A DNA stretch of 40,336 bases, taken from the NCBI GenBank assembly GCA_017883025.1, contig JADGOH010000003.1, forward strand, positions 1 through 40,336, written 5' to 3'. This document shows, piece after piece, positions 20,707 to 29,895 of the stretch. This DNA is from Acidimicrobiales bacterium (GTDB taxonomy: Bacteria; Actinomycetota; Acidimicrobiia; Acidimicrobiales; RAAP-2). A program made the translations under genes and the position numbers. How positions within the stretch are numbered: position 1 is the stretch's first letter; each line of letters opens with the position of its first letter. The notes below the pieces were generated by a model. The model saw nothing but the letters and a program-made list of their open reading frames with translations. It ran no database searches and was not told the DNA's origin.

Positions 20707-21465
20707 ATGACCCCGTGGGCCGCCCTGGCCATCTTTGCCGCAGGGCTGGGCGCCGGGACCGTCAACGTGATCGTCGGTTCGGGGTCGCTCATCACCTTCC
20801 CGACGCTGCTGGCGCTCGGCTACCCGCCGGTGCTCGCCAACGTCTCGAACAACGTGGGCCTGGTGCCCGGCAGCGCCAGTGCCGTCCACGCCTACCGGCG
20901 AGAGCTGGTCGGCCAGCGGTCACGACTCCTGACGCTCGGGCCGGCATCGCTGGCCGGCGGCCTGACCGGCGCCGTCATCCTGCTGGCGCTCCCCCACGGC
21001 GTGTTCAAGGCGGCGGTCCCGGGCCTCGTCCTGCTGGCCGCAATCCTGATGGCACTCCAGCCCCGGGTCACCTCGTGGCTGGCCGAACGCGGCGACCGCC
21101 ACGTCCACGGTGGTGCCCCACTGGTGATCGGCGTCTTCCTCACCGGGATCTACGGCGGCTACTTCGGTGCCGCCCAGGGGGTCATCCTGATGTCCCTCCT
21201 GGCGATCTTCATCGACGACGACCTCCAGCGGCTGAACGGCGCCAAGAACGCGCTGGCCCTCATCGTCAACGGGGTGGCCGGCATCGTGTTCGTCCTCGTC
21301 GCCCACATCAATTGGTCGGTGGCCGGCCTGATCGCCGCCGGGTCGATCATGGGCGGGCAGCTCGGCGGCCACTACGGCCGGCGCCTGCCCACCGCCGTCC
21401 TGCGGGCCTGCGTCGTGTTCGTGGGCGTGTCCGTGTCGATCGTCCTGTTCGTGGTCTGGCACTGA
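20707..21465 (+). CDS. TSUP/TauE-SafE family membrane transporter
   Basis: Polytopic membrane ORF with GAGTVNVIVGSGSLITFPTLLALGYPPVLANVSNNVGLVPGSASA and GIYGGYFGAAQGVILMSLL. Confidence 0.92.
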   Translation: MTPWAALAIFAAGLGAGTVNVIVGSGSLITFPTLLALGYPPVLANVSNNVGLVPGSASAVHAYRRELVGQRSRLLTLGPASLAGGLTGAVILLALPHGVFKAAVPGLVLLAAILMALQPRVTSWLAERGDRHVHGGAPLVIGVFLTGIYGGYFGAAQGVILMSLLAIFIDDDLQRLNGAKNALALIVNGVAGIVFVLVAHINWSVAGLIAAGSIMGGQLGGHYGRRLPTAVLRACVVFVGVSVSIVLFVVWH

Positions 21466-22157
21466 TGGGGCCGGACCGGGGGACCCAGGAGCCCGCCGAC
21501 GCCCACCGACCCCTGACCGAGATCGTTGACGGCGACACCACCTGGCGCTTCGACGACGCATTCCTCACCTCGCGCTGGACGTGCATCTGGGGCCGGGGCT
21601 GCCTCGGCATCCTCGACGAGCCGGCGCCCGTGCTGGGCCAGGGGTGCTGCTCGGTGGGCGCCGAGCTCGACGGTGTCGACGAGGCCATGCGGATCTCGGC
21701 CCTTGCCGACACCCTCGAGCCCGGACGGTTCCAGTTCCACGCCGAGGCGGCGGCCGGCGGTGTCTTCGCCGACGACTCCCGGACCGCCACCCGGGTGGTC
21801 GACCACGCGTGCATCTTCCTCAACCGTCCGGGGTTCGCCGGCGGGGCCGGCTGTGCCCTGCACCTGGCCGCCCTGGACGCCGACGAGTCGACCCTCGACT
21901 TCAAGCCGTCGGTGTGCTGGCAGCTGCCGGTCAAGGTCGACTGGGCCGACGACGGCGCCGGGGGCGAGGTGGCCACCGTGCGGGCGTGGCGGCGGACGGA
22001 CTGGGGGCCCGAGGGCGAGACGATGGCCTGGTGCTGCACCGAGGGCGACCTCGCCTACGTCGGCGACCGGCCGGTGGTCGAGTCGTTGGGCGAGGAACTC
22101 GAGACCCTCGTCGGCACCCCGGTCTACCTGGAGCTGCGGCGGCGCCTGACGGACTGA
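21465..22157 (+). CDS. Cysteine-rich conserved hypothetical protein (possible metal/Fe-S binding)
   Basis: 230 aa, TCIWGRGCLGIL, GQGCCSVGAEL, HACIFLNRPGFAGGAGCALHLAA, MAWCCTEGD; ATG overlaps the previous TGA (TGATG). Confidence 0.75.
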   Translation: MGPDRGTQEPADAHRPLTEIVDGDTTWRFDDAFLTSRWTCIWGRGCLGILDEPAPVLGQGCCSVGAELDGVDEAMRISALADTLEPGRFQFHAEAAAGGVFADDSRTATRVVDHACIFLNRPGFAGGAGCALHLAALDADESTLDFKPSVCWQLPVKVDWADDGAGGEVATVRAWRRTDWGPEGETMAWCCTEGDLAYVGDRPVVESLGEELETLVGTPVYLELRRRLTD

Positions 22158-22222
22158 CTGGGGATGCGGCCCGGGCCGCCGACGCCACCGGGCCCCCCGG
22201 GACCGCCCGGTAGTGTCGGCGG

Positions 22223-24382
22223 ATGCCCGACGAGGTGACAGACACGCTGCGGGCCGTCGCCGCCGGGCTGCCCGGCGGGGGCGAGTCGCGGCCGGGCCAG
22301 GAGGAGATGGCCACCGCCGTCGCCGCCTCGATGGCCGGTGGTCGCAACCTCGTGGTGCAGGCCGGCACCGGCACGGGCAAGTCCCTCGCCTACCTGGTGC
22401 CCGCCGCCCTGTCCGGCGAGCGGGTCGTCGTCGCCACCGCCACCAAGGCCCTCCAGGACCAGCTGGCCGACAAGGACCTCCCGCTGGTGGCGAGCGCCAC
22501 GGGCGACGAACTGACCTTCGCCGTGCTCAAGGGGCGAAGCAACTACGTCTGCCGCCAACGCGTGTCCGAGATCGGCGGCCGCGGCAGTCAACTCACCCTC
22601 GAGCCCGGGTCGGCCGACCCGCCCGACGCCGACGACACCCTGACCCCGGCTGCCGAGGTCGAAACGTCGGACCCCGCCACCATCGCCGACCAGGTCCGGA
22701 GCCTGGTGCGCTGGTCCGAGGGCACCACGACCGGTGACCGGGCCGAGCTTCCCTTCGAGCCGCACTTCCGGGCGTGGGCCATGGTGTCCACCACGGCGCG
22801 CGAGTGCCCGGGCGCCTTCAAGTGCCCGTCGGGTCGGGACTGCTTCGCCGAGCACGCGCGGGGCCGGGCCGCCGACGCCGACGTCGTCGTGGTCAACACC
22901 CACCTCTACGGCGCCCACCTGGCCAGCGGCGGGGCGGTGCTGCCCGAGCACTCGGTGGTGGTGTTCGACGAGGCCCACGAAGTCGAGGACGTCATGACCG
23001 ACTGCCTCGGGCTCGAGGTCGGACCCGGCCGGTTCCGGGCGCTCGCCACCGCCGCCCGGCCGGTGATGGACGAGGCTGACGCCGGTGCGGCCCGGGCGAT
23101 CGAGGCCGTGGCCGGCGTGGCCGACGTGTTCCACCGGGTGCTGCGGCCGTGGTCGGGCAAGCGCGTCCCTCACGCGGACCTGACCGATGGCATCGACCCG
23201 GCCGCCGGCCTCCCGGGTGCCGGCGACGACGAACCCGAGACCGACGACGGGGAGCCGCAGGGCCTCGAGCTCGGACTGGCTCCGGTGGCGAAACCGGTGA
23301 AGCGGACGGCCGCGTCCACCGGGACGACGAGGGCGACGACGGTCGGCGCCGTCGGGTCGGACCCGGCCATCGGCACCTTGCTGGCACTGGCCACCGGTCG
23401 GGTCGGGCGCCTGGTCGACCACCTGCGACGGGCCGAGCGGGAGGCAGGCGACACCGAGCCGAGTGCCGAGCGAGCGCGGCGCGACCGGGTGCTGCTGGCC
23501 GCCGGCCACCTGGCCTCGGACCTGGCCCGCATCGCCCTGCTGGGCGACGGCGAGGTCGCCTGGGTCGAGGACAGCGCCCGGGCACCGTCGCTCCGGGTCT
23601 CCCCCATCGACGTCGGGCCCGTCCTGGCCGAGCAGCTGTGGGGGAACGTGACCGGCATCCTCACGTCGGCCACCGTGCCGATCGGCCTGGCCGACCGCCT
23701 GGGCATGCCCCCGCGGGCCACCGACTCCCTCGACGTGGGCAGCCCGTTCGACTACCGCACCCACTCGTTGCTCTACGTCGCCCGGTCGCTGCCCGACCGC
23801 CGGTCGCCGGCGGCCGAGCCGGCCATGCACGACGAGCTCGAGGTCCTGATCAACGCCGCCGGGGGCCGCACCCTGGCGCTGTTCACCAGCTGGCGGGCCA
23901 TGCGGGCCGCCGTCGAGGCCCTCGCCGACCGCCTCGCGGTGCCGATCCTCAGCCAGTCCGACCTACCCAAGCCGGCCCTCGTCGAGTCCTTCCGCTCCGA
24001 CGAGGCGGCCTGCCTGTTCGCCACCCTCGGGTTCTGGCAGGGCGTCGACGTGCCCGGCCGGACCCTCAGTCTGGTCACCATCGACCGCATCCCGTTCCCC
24101 CGACCCGACGACCCCGTCCTCGAGGCCCGACGGGAGCTGGCCGGCGGCGGCGCGTTCGGGGTGGTCGACCTTCCCCGTGCCGGCACCCTGCTGGCCCAGG
24201 GGGCTGGCCGGCTCATCCGGTCGTCCGCCGACCGGGGCGTGGTTGCCGTGCTGGACAGTCGGCTGGCGACGGCCCGCTACCGGGCGGCGCTGCTCGAACG
24301 GGTCCCGCCGATGAAGCGCACATTGGACCGCGACGAGGTGGAGGCGTTCCTCGCCGACATCGCGGCGTCGGCCGCGGGCTGA
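22223..24382 (+). CDS. dinG: DinG/XPD-like ATP-dependent DNA helicase with probable Fe-S domain
   Basis: QAGTGTGKSLAYLVPA; NYVCRQR...RECPGAFKCPSGRDC four-Cys cluster; VVVFDEAHEVED; LFATLGFWQGVDVPGRTLSLVTIDRIPFP; QGAGRLIRSSADRGVVAVLDSR. Confidence 0.92.
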   Translation: MPDEVTDTLRAVAAGLPGGGESRPGQEEMATAVAASMAGGRNLVVQAGTGTGKSLAYLVPAALSGERVVVATATKALQDQLADKDLPLVASATGDELTFAVLKGRSNYVCRQRVSEIGGRGSQLTLEPGSADPPDADDTLTPAAEVETSDPATIADQVRSLVRWSEGTTTGDRAELPFEPHFRAWAMVSTTARECPGAFKCPSGRDCFAEHARGRAADADVVVVNTHLYGAHLASGGAVLPEHSVVVFDEAHEVEDVMTDCLGLEVGPGRFRALATAARPVMDEADAGAARAIEAVAGVADVFHRVLRPWSGKRVPHADLTDGIDPAAGLPGAGDDEPETDDGEPQGLELGLAPVAKPVKRTAASTGTTRATTVGAVGSDPAIGTLLALATGRVGRLVDHLRRAEREAGDTEPSAERARRDRVLLAAGHLASDLARIALLGDGEVAWVEDSARAPSLRVSPIDVGPVLAEQLWGNVTGILTSATVPIGLADRLGMPPRATDSLDVGSPFDYRTHSLLYVARSLPDRRSPAAEPAMHDELEVLINAAGGRTLALFTSWRAMRAAVEALADRLAVPILSQSDLPKPALVESFRSDEAACLFATLGFWQGVDVPGRTLSLVTIDRIPFPRPDDPVLEARRELAGGGAFGVVDLPRAGTLLAQGAGRLIRSSADRGVVAVLDSRLATARYRAALLERVPPMKRTLDRDEVEAFLADIAASAAG

Positions 24383-24404
24383 GCGCCCGCACCGGCCTCA
24401 TACG

Positions 24405-25268
24405 ATGGGGCCCATGCCCGGCCGCACGGGAAGGCGATGGTTCACGCCCCCGCGGTGGACCGGCGCGTTCACGGACTTCTTCGACCGTCGCGTGGACCGG
24501 GTGGCCGGCTCCCCCGAGAGGGCCGTCGCCATCACGGACGGTTGGGTCGCCAAGGCACAGCAGCGCTACGGGCCGGACTCGTGGAAGACGGTCAACACGA
24601 TGGAGGCTGCGGCCAAGCGCCGCGACGCCGTCGGTGACCACCAGGGGGCCCTCGGGCTCCGCCGCCAGGTCCTGGCCAAGCGCCGGGAGCACCTCGGCCC
24701 CGGGCACCGCCAGTCCCTGAGCGCCGAGTACGCACTGGCCGGCACCCTGCTCGGCCTCGACCGGCCCGACGAGGCCCGCCCCTACGCCGACCACGCGCTC
24801 GAGTGCTACGTGGCCGAGCTCGGCCCGGACGACCCGACGTCGCTGGCCGCGCTCGAGCGCAGCGCACGGATCCAGCTCCAACTGGGCGAGACGGCCGAGG
24901 GGGTCTTCAAGTACCGACGGGCCATCACCGGCTTCCGCGACCTGGGCGACGACGAGCGGGCCGAGCGGGTGACCATCAACCTCGGGCGGCTCCTGCTGGC
25001 ACGGGGCGACCAGGAGGACGCACTCGAGGTCTTTCGCGAACTGGTCGACGTCCAGGGCCGCCGGCTCGGACCCGACGACCCCGCCACCCTGGCGTCGCTC
25101 CGGGACATGGCCCTGACGCTGGCCCGGCTGGGGCGGCTGCGGGAGGCGAAGGTGGTGGCGCAGAACCTGGTCGACGGGACGTCCCGGGTCCAGGGGGCCG
25201 ACCACGAGTCGACGGCCGACGCCCGCCGGCTGCTCGACCGGATCGACGCGTCGCTGCAGGCCGACTGA
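24405..25268 (+). CDS. Tetratricopeptide (TPR) repeat protein
   Basis: Repeated LGxDDPxTLASLxxMAxxLxxLGRxxEA-type units (kinesin-light-chain-like TPRs). Confidence 0.85.
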   Translation: MGPMPGRTGRRWFTPPRWTGAFTDFFDRRVDRVAGSPERAVAITDGWVAKAQQRYGPDSWKTVNTMEAAAKRRDAVGDHQGALGLRRQVLAKRREHLGPGHRQSLSAEYALAGTLLGLDRPDEARPYADHALECYVAELGPDDPTSLAALERSARIQLQLGETAEGVFKYRRAITGFRDLGDDERAERVTINLGRLLLARGDQEDALEVFRELVDVQGRRLGPDDPATLASLRDMALTLARLGRLREAKVVAQNLVDGTSRVQGADHESTADARRLLDRIDASLQAD

Positions 25269-25277
25269 GGCGAGCCA

Positions 25278-25300
25278 ACCGCCTCAGAACCCGAGGCGGT
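25278..25300. terminator. Bidirectional hairpin between convergent TPR gene and era
   Basis: Perfect inverted repeat ACCGCCTC-agaaccc-GAGGCGGT in the convergent junction; overlaps the era stop and last codons. Confidence 0.65.
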
Positions 25301-26243
25301 CCAGGGAGTCCTCGCGCTGCTGCCAGCGCTTCTCCACCCGGACGAAAAGCTCGAGGTAGGCGCCGGGCTCCATCTGCTTGCGCACCGCCATCCCGACCTC
25401 CTTCAAGGTGGCGCCCCCCTTGCCGATGACGATGCCCTTCTGCGAGTCGCGCTCGACCAGGATCTCGCACCGGACGCGGGGCCACTCCCACTCGGTCACG
25501 CGGCAGGCGATGGAGTGCGGGAGCTCGTCGGCCACCCGGTGGAGCAGCTCCTCGCGGACGAGGTCGGCCACCCAGAACGCCTCGGCCACGTCGGTGACCA
25601 TACCGTCGGGGTAGTACTGCGGGCCGACGGGCAGGCAGGCGATCAGGGCGTCCACCAGCCCAGGCACGCCCTCGCCGGTGACCGCCGACAAGGGGAAGTA
25701 CTCGACCGGCACCGGGTCGCCACCCGACTCGGCGTCGAGCTCCTCGACCACCGCCGACACACCGGTGAGATGGCCCAGTACCCCGTCGCCCCCGACCTTG
25801 TCGATCTTGTTGACCACGACCATCAGGGTCGGGCGGCCCACCGTGTCCGGGTCACCCCCGCCGAGCTCGACGGTCAGGGCGGCCGAGCGGGCCATGGCCC
25901 GCACCCGCTTCACCGAGTTGGCCAGTACCATCCGGTCGCCCGGGCCCACGGCTCCGGTGGCCTCGACCAGGGCCACCACGGCGTCGACGTCGTCGAGCGA
26001 GGAGGTGGCCGACTCGTTCATCCGCTGCCCCAGCGCCGTCTTCGGCTTGTGGAGGCCGGGGGTGTCGACGAAGACCACCTGGGCGTCGGGCCGGTTGAGC
26101 ACCCCGCGCACCTGGGAACGGGTGGTGTTGGGCCGGGGCGACACGATGGAGACCTTGGTGCCGACCATCGAGTTCACCAGCGTGGACTTGCCCACATTGG
26201 GGCGCCCCACCACGGCCACGAATCCGGACCGGAACCTGGTCAT
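25284..26243 (-). CDS. era: GTPase Era
   Basis: GFVAVVGRPNVGKSTLVNSMVGTKVSIVSPRPNTTRSQVRGV; DTPGLHKPKTALGQRMN; KH domain GIVIGKGGATLKEVGMAVRKQME. Confidence 0.97.
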   Translation of the reverse strand: MTRFRSGFVAVVGRPNVGKSTLVNSMVGTKVSIVSPRPNTTRSQVRGVLNRPDAQVVFVDTPGLHKPKTALGQRMNESATSSLDDVDAVVALVEATGAVGPGDRMVLANSVKRVRAMARSAALTVELGGGDPDTVGRPTLMVVVNKIDKVGGDGVLGHLTGVSAVVEELDAESGGDPVPVEYFPLSAVTGEGVPGLVDALIACLPVGPQYYPDGMVTDVAEAFWVADLVREELLHRVADELPHSIACRVTEWEWPRVRCEILVERDSQKGIVIGKGGATLKEVGMAVRKQMEPGAYLELFVRVEKRWQQREDSLDRLGF

Positions 26244-27529
26244 GCGTCCTCGGACGCCGTGGCGTCCGCCATGGGCCGGATCGTGACCCGCTCGATGCGC
26301 CGGCCGTTCACGCGGGCGACCTCGAGCCGGAGCCCGTCCGAGGTGACCGCCTCGCCGGCGACGGGGACGTGGCCGAGCAGGTCGAACACCAGGCCGCCCA
26401 CGGTGTCCCAGGCGCCGGTCGGCAGGTGGGCGTCGAGCAGGTCGTTGACCTCGTCGACCGGCAGACGGGCGCTCACCCGGAGCCCGCCACCGGCCAACTG
26501 CTCCACCGGGATCTCCTCGACGTCGAACTCGTCGACGATCTCGCCCACCAGTTCCTCGATCAGGTCCTCGAGGGTGACCAGGCCGGCCGTGCCCCCGTAC
26601 TCGTCGACCACGACGGCGAGGTGGAACTTGTCCGACTGCATCTCGCGCATCAGGTCCGCGACCCGCTTGGTCTCGGGGACGAAGTGGGCCTCGCGCAGGT
26701 GGGACCCGACCGGCTCGCCGCCCCGTCCGGCCCGGATCTCCCGGATCAGGTCCTTGGTGTAGGCGATGCCCGCCACGTCGTCGATCTGCTGCTCGACGGC
26801 CGGCATCCGGCTGCGCCCGGCCTCGAGCGCCACGTCCAGCGCGGCCTCGACCGCCTCGTCGGCGCCGATGGTCACCATGTCGGTCCGGGGCACCATGACC
26901 TCGCGGACGACGGTGTCACCGAACTCGATGATGGAGTGGATGAGCGCCCGCTCCTCCCGCTCGATCACGTCGCCCTCGACGGCCACGTCGGCCATGGCCA
27001 GCAACTCGGACTCGGTGACCAGGGCGCCCGCGTAGCCGCCCTTCTGGCCGATGAAGAGGTTGGCCAGGCCGTTCAGGCCGCCCGAGACCAGGCGGACCGG
27101 GGGGAAACGGATCACGGCGGACACGATCGGGGCGCTGAACAGCGCGGCCCGCTCGGGGTGGTGGACGGCCCAGTTCTTGGGCACCGCCTCGGCGAACACG
27201 AAGATGACCACGATCTCGAAGACGGTCGCGGCGGCCACGCCCCAGGCGCCGAACCACCGGACGGCCAGGATCCCGACCAGGGTGGCCACGACCAGCTGGC
27301 AGATGAGCACCAGCAGCAGCACCGGGTTGAGGAAGCCCTGGGGGTCCTCGGTGAGGCGGACCAGCACCTTGGCCCCCCGTTTGCCGTCGTCGGCCAGGCT
27401 CTTGGCCTTGGCCCGTCCCGTCCGCACGAGCGCCGTCTCGGCCAGGGCGAGGAGCGCCGAGGCGGCCAGGAGCAGGAGCACCACGACGGACAGGGCCACG
27501 TCCTCGGGGCCGAAGGTGACGGCGGTCAT
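26240..27529 (-). CDS. CNNM/CorC (HlyC) family protein with CBS domains
   Basis: N-terminal DUF21-type TM domain (LALAETALVRTGRAKAKSL), VREVMVPRTDMVTI, VDEYGGTAGLVTLEDLIEELVGEIVDEFD. Confidence 0.94.
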   Translation of the reverse strand: MTAVTFGPEDVALSVVVLLLLAASALLALAETALVRTGRAKAKSLADDGKRGAKVLVRLTEDPQGFLNPVLLLVLICQLVVATLVGILAVRWFGAWGVAAATVFEIVVIFVFAEAVPKNWAVHHPERAALFSAPIVSAVIRFPPVRLVSGGLNGLANLFIGQKGGYAGALVTESELLAMADVAVEGDVIEREERALIHSIIEFGDTVVREVMVPRTDMVTIGADEAVEAALDVALEAGRSRMPAVEQQIDDVAGIAYTKDLIREIRAGRGGEPVGSHLREAHFVPETKRVADLMREMQSDKFHLAVVVDEYGGTAGLVTLEDLIEELVGEIVDEFDVEEIPVEQLAGGGLRVSARLPVDEVNDLLDAHLPTGAWDTVGGLVFDLLGHVPVAGEAVTSDGLRLEVARVNGRRIERVTIRPMADATASEDA

Positions 27530-28053
27530 CCGGTCGCCGGGTCGAGCAGCGGGGGAACCCGGTAGTAGCGGTCGAGGAGCTGTTGCTCGCGCCGCTCCAT
27601 CCGCTCGGCCTCCTCGTCGACGACATGGTCCATGCCGAGCAGGTGCAGGATGCCGTGCACGACCAGCAAGGCGATCTCGTCGTCGAAGGTGACCCCGTGG
27701 TCCACCGCGTTCAGGGCGGCCACGGCCGGGCAGATCACCACGTCGCCGAGGAGCAGGTGGCGGCCGGTCGGGGCCTCGATGGACGCCGGGCCGGTCCCGC
27801 CCTCGTCCGGGGAGCGTCCGCTGCGGTCGATCTCGTCCTCGATCGGGAACGAAAGGACGTCGGTCGGCCCCTCCTTGTCGAGGAAGCGCAGGTTGAGGGC
27901 GGCGATCGACTCCTCGTCGATGAAGAGCAGCGACACCTCGGTGTCCTCGGTGATCCCCTCGGCCTCGAGCGCGGACCGGGCCAGGGCGGCCCAGCGGTCG
28001 ACGGCCACCGGGTGGTCCGACTGCTCGTCGGCCGCGTAGATGTCGAGGCTCAC
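27526..28053 (-). CDS. ybeY: Endoribonuclease YbeY
   Basis: VVHGILHLLGMDHVVDEEAERM (HxxxHxxxxxH) and TDVLSFPIEDE. Confidence 0.95.
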   Translation of the reverse strand: MSLDIYAADEQSDHPVAVDRWAALARSALEAEGITEDTEVSLLFIDEESIAALNLRFLDKEGPTDVLSFPIEDEIDRSGRSPDEGGTGPASIEAPTGRHLLLGDVVICPAVAALNAVDHGVTFDDEIALLVVHGILHLLGMDHVVDEEAERMERREQQLLDRYYRVPPLLDPATG

Positions 28054-29111
28054 GACCGCCCCGGTCCGTTCGACGATCCGTTGCCCGAGCCGTGTGCGAC
28101 ACCGTTCGTCGGGGACGACGACCCGTTGGACGGGGTGCCGGACGACGGACCGGCCTCCCCGCGGTCGTAGGCGGTGACGATGTCGGCCACGATCTTGTGG
28201 CGGACGACGTCCTGGGCCTTCAGGTGGACGAATCCGAGGTCGGGCACGCCGCCCAGGACCGCCTCGAGGCCGACCAGGCCGGACCGGCCGCCGGGGATGT
28301 CGACCTGGGTCATGTCGCCGGTGACGACCGCCTTCGAGCCGAATCCGATGCGGGTCAGGAACATCTTCATCTGCTCGGGGCTGGTGTTCTGGGCTTCGTC
28401 CAGGATGATGAACGAGTTGTTGAGGGTCCGGCCCCGCATGAACGCCAGCGGCGCCACCTCGACGGCCCCCTTGTCGATCAGGCGCTGCGCTCCCTCGGCC
28501 TCGAGCAGGTCGTGCAGCGCGTCGTACAGGGGGCGGAGGTAGGGGTCGACCTTGGCCAGCATGTCCCCCGGCAGGAAGCCCAGCCGCTCGCCAGCCTCGA
28601 CGGCGGGACGGGTGAGGATGATGCGGCTCACCTGGCGGGCCTGCAGTGCCTGGACGGCCAAGGCGACGGCCAGGTAGGACTTGCCGGTACCGGCGGGCCC
28701 GATGCCGAAGGTCACGATGTTGCTCCTGATGGCGTCGGCGTAGGCCTTCTGCCCTCCGGTCTTCGGCCGCACCGCCCGACCCCGGGACGAGCGCACCAGC
28801 TCGCTGGTCAGGACCTCGGAGGGGCGGACGTCGTCGTGGAGCATGTCGATCGTGCGGCCGAGCTGTACGGGGTCGAGGCCCTGCCCGGACTCGAGCAGGA
28901 TGATCAGCTCGTGGAAGAGCGAGGCGACGTGCTCGGCCGAGGCGGCCCCGTCGGGTCCGGTCCCCTCGAGGGAGACCTCATTGCCCCGGACGGCGATCCG
29001 GACGTTCGGGAAGGCACGCTCGATCTGGCGGAGCAGCTCATCGCGCTGGCCGAGGAGACCGGCCATGAGGTGGTTGCCGGGGACGAGGATCTTTACCGGG
29101 GTGCCTGCCAC
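28050..29111 (-). CDS. phoH: PhoH family ATPase
   Basis: [77 protein letters not shown]; Ser/Gly/Asn-rich C-terminus. Confidence 0.96.
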   Translation of the reverse strand: MAGTPVKILVPGNHLMAGLLGQRDELLRQIERAFPNVRIAVRGNEVSLEGTGPDGAASAEHVASLFHELIILLESGQGLDPVQLGRTIDMLHDDVRPSEVLTSELVRSSRGRAVRPKTGGQKAYADAIRSNIVTFGIGPAGTGKSYLAVALAVQALQARQVSRIILTRPAVEAGERLGFLPGDMLAKVDPYLRPLYDALHDLLEAEGAQRLIDKGAVEVAPLAFMRGRTLNNSFIILDEAQNTSPEQMKMFLTRIGFGSKAVVTGDMTQVDIPGGRSGLVGLEAVLGGVPDLGFVHLKAQDVVRHKIVADIVTAYDRGEAGPSSGTPSNGSSSPTNGVAHGSGNGSSNGPGRS

Positions 29112-29219
29112 GTGCGTTCTGCCTGCGACCCTACCAGCGGCCCGGGGCCGCCCGGACGCACCGCCGGGCCAGGATCGGTCGGGGACACGGTCGGCAGGGA
29201 CACGGTCGACCGGGTCCGT

Positions 29220-29579
29220 TCAGCCGGGGGGCCAGTCGAACGAGCGCCCGCCGAGCACGTGGAGGTGGAGGTGGGGCACGGTGTTCGAGGCGTCGTGCCC
29301 GACGTTGAACGCCAGGCGGTAGCCGCGGTCCTCGCCGCCGAGGCCTTCGGCGTCGGCCACGGCCCTGGCCGCCACCAGCAGGGCCAGGACGTCCTCGGCA
29401 TCGTCGGGTCCCACCGTCGAGGCGTTCACGATGTGGTGACGGGGCACGATCAGGACATGGAGCGGGGCCTGGGGCGCGATGTCCCGGAACGCCACGGTGC
29501 GCTCGTCGCGGCGGACGACGTCGGCCGGGATGTCGCCGGCCACGATGCCGCAGAACAGGCAGTCGGGGTCGGTCGTCAC
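29220..29579 (-). CDS. HIT family hydrolase
   Basis: CLFCGIVAGDIPADVV...PLHVLIVPRHHI...VPHLHLHVLGGRSFDWPPG (HxHxH motif). GTG start inferred. Confidence 0.95.
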   Translation of the reverse strand: MTTDPDCLFCGIVAGDIPADVVRRDERTVAFRDIAPQAPLHVLIVPRHHIVNASTVGPDDAEDVLALLVAARAVADAEGLGGEDRGYRLAFNVGHDASNTVPHLHLHVLGGRSFDWPPG

Positions 29580-29589
29580 CTGCCGGCGG

Positions 29590-29895
29590 TCATCCCTCGG
29601 CCGCCAGGCGCTCCTGGTGTACATGGTTCCCGTTGCCGTTGCCACCGCCGTGGACGACGCGTGTCGGACCCTTGACCTCGGGGTAGAGGTGCTCGAGGCT
29701 GCCGGGCACGATGCGGCTCGACTCGATGAAGTCGTCGACGTCGGTCTCCTTCAGCCGGATGACCCGGCCGAACTTGTAGGCGGCCAGGCCGCCCTCGTCG
29801 ATGAACCGGTAGAGGCTGCGCAGGGTGACCCCGAGGCGCTCGGCCGCCTCCTTGGTGCTCAGCCAGCTGATGTGGTCACGGTCGGCGTCGGTCAT
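29590..29895 (-). CDS. Small excisionase/MerR-type helix-turn-helix protein
   Basis: WLSTKEAAERLGVTLRSLYRFIDEGGLAAYKFGRVIRLKETDVDDFIESSRIVPGSLEHL; TGATG overlap with the upstream BldD-like gene. Confidence 0.88.
   Translation of the reverse strand: MTDADRDHISWLSTKEAAERLGVTLRSLYRFIDEGGLAAYKFGRVIRLKETDVDDFIESSRIVPGSLEHLYPEVKGPTRVVHGGGNGNGNHVHQERLAAEG

Noticed and set aside
22166-22179. Perfect 14-bp palindrome GCGGCCCGGGCCGC upstream of dinG
   Set aside because: Possibly a terminator or operator, but purely G/C palindromes are common here; no independent support.
22223-25268. DinG-like helicase plus TPR protein as a candidate defence system
   Set aside because: DinG-type helicases are common housekeeping genes. 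No nuclease, toxin or other defence partner is adjacent, and the TPR protein lacks an effector domain.
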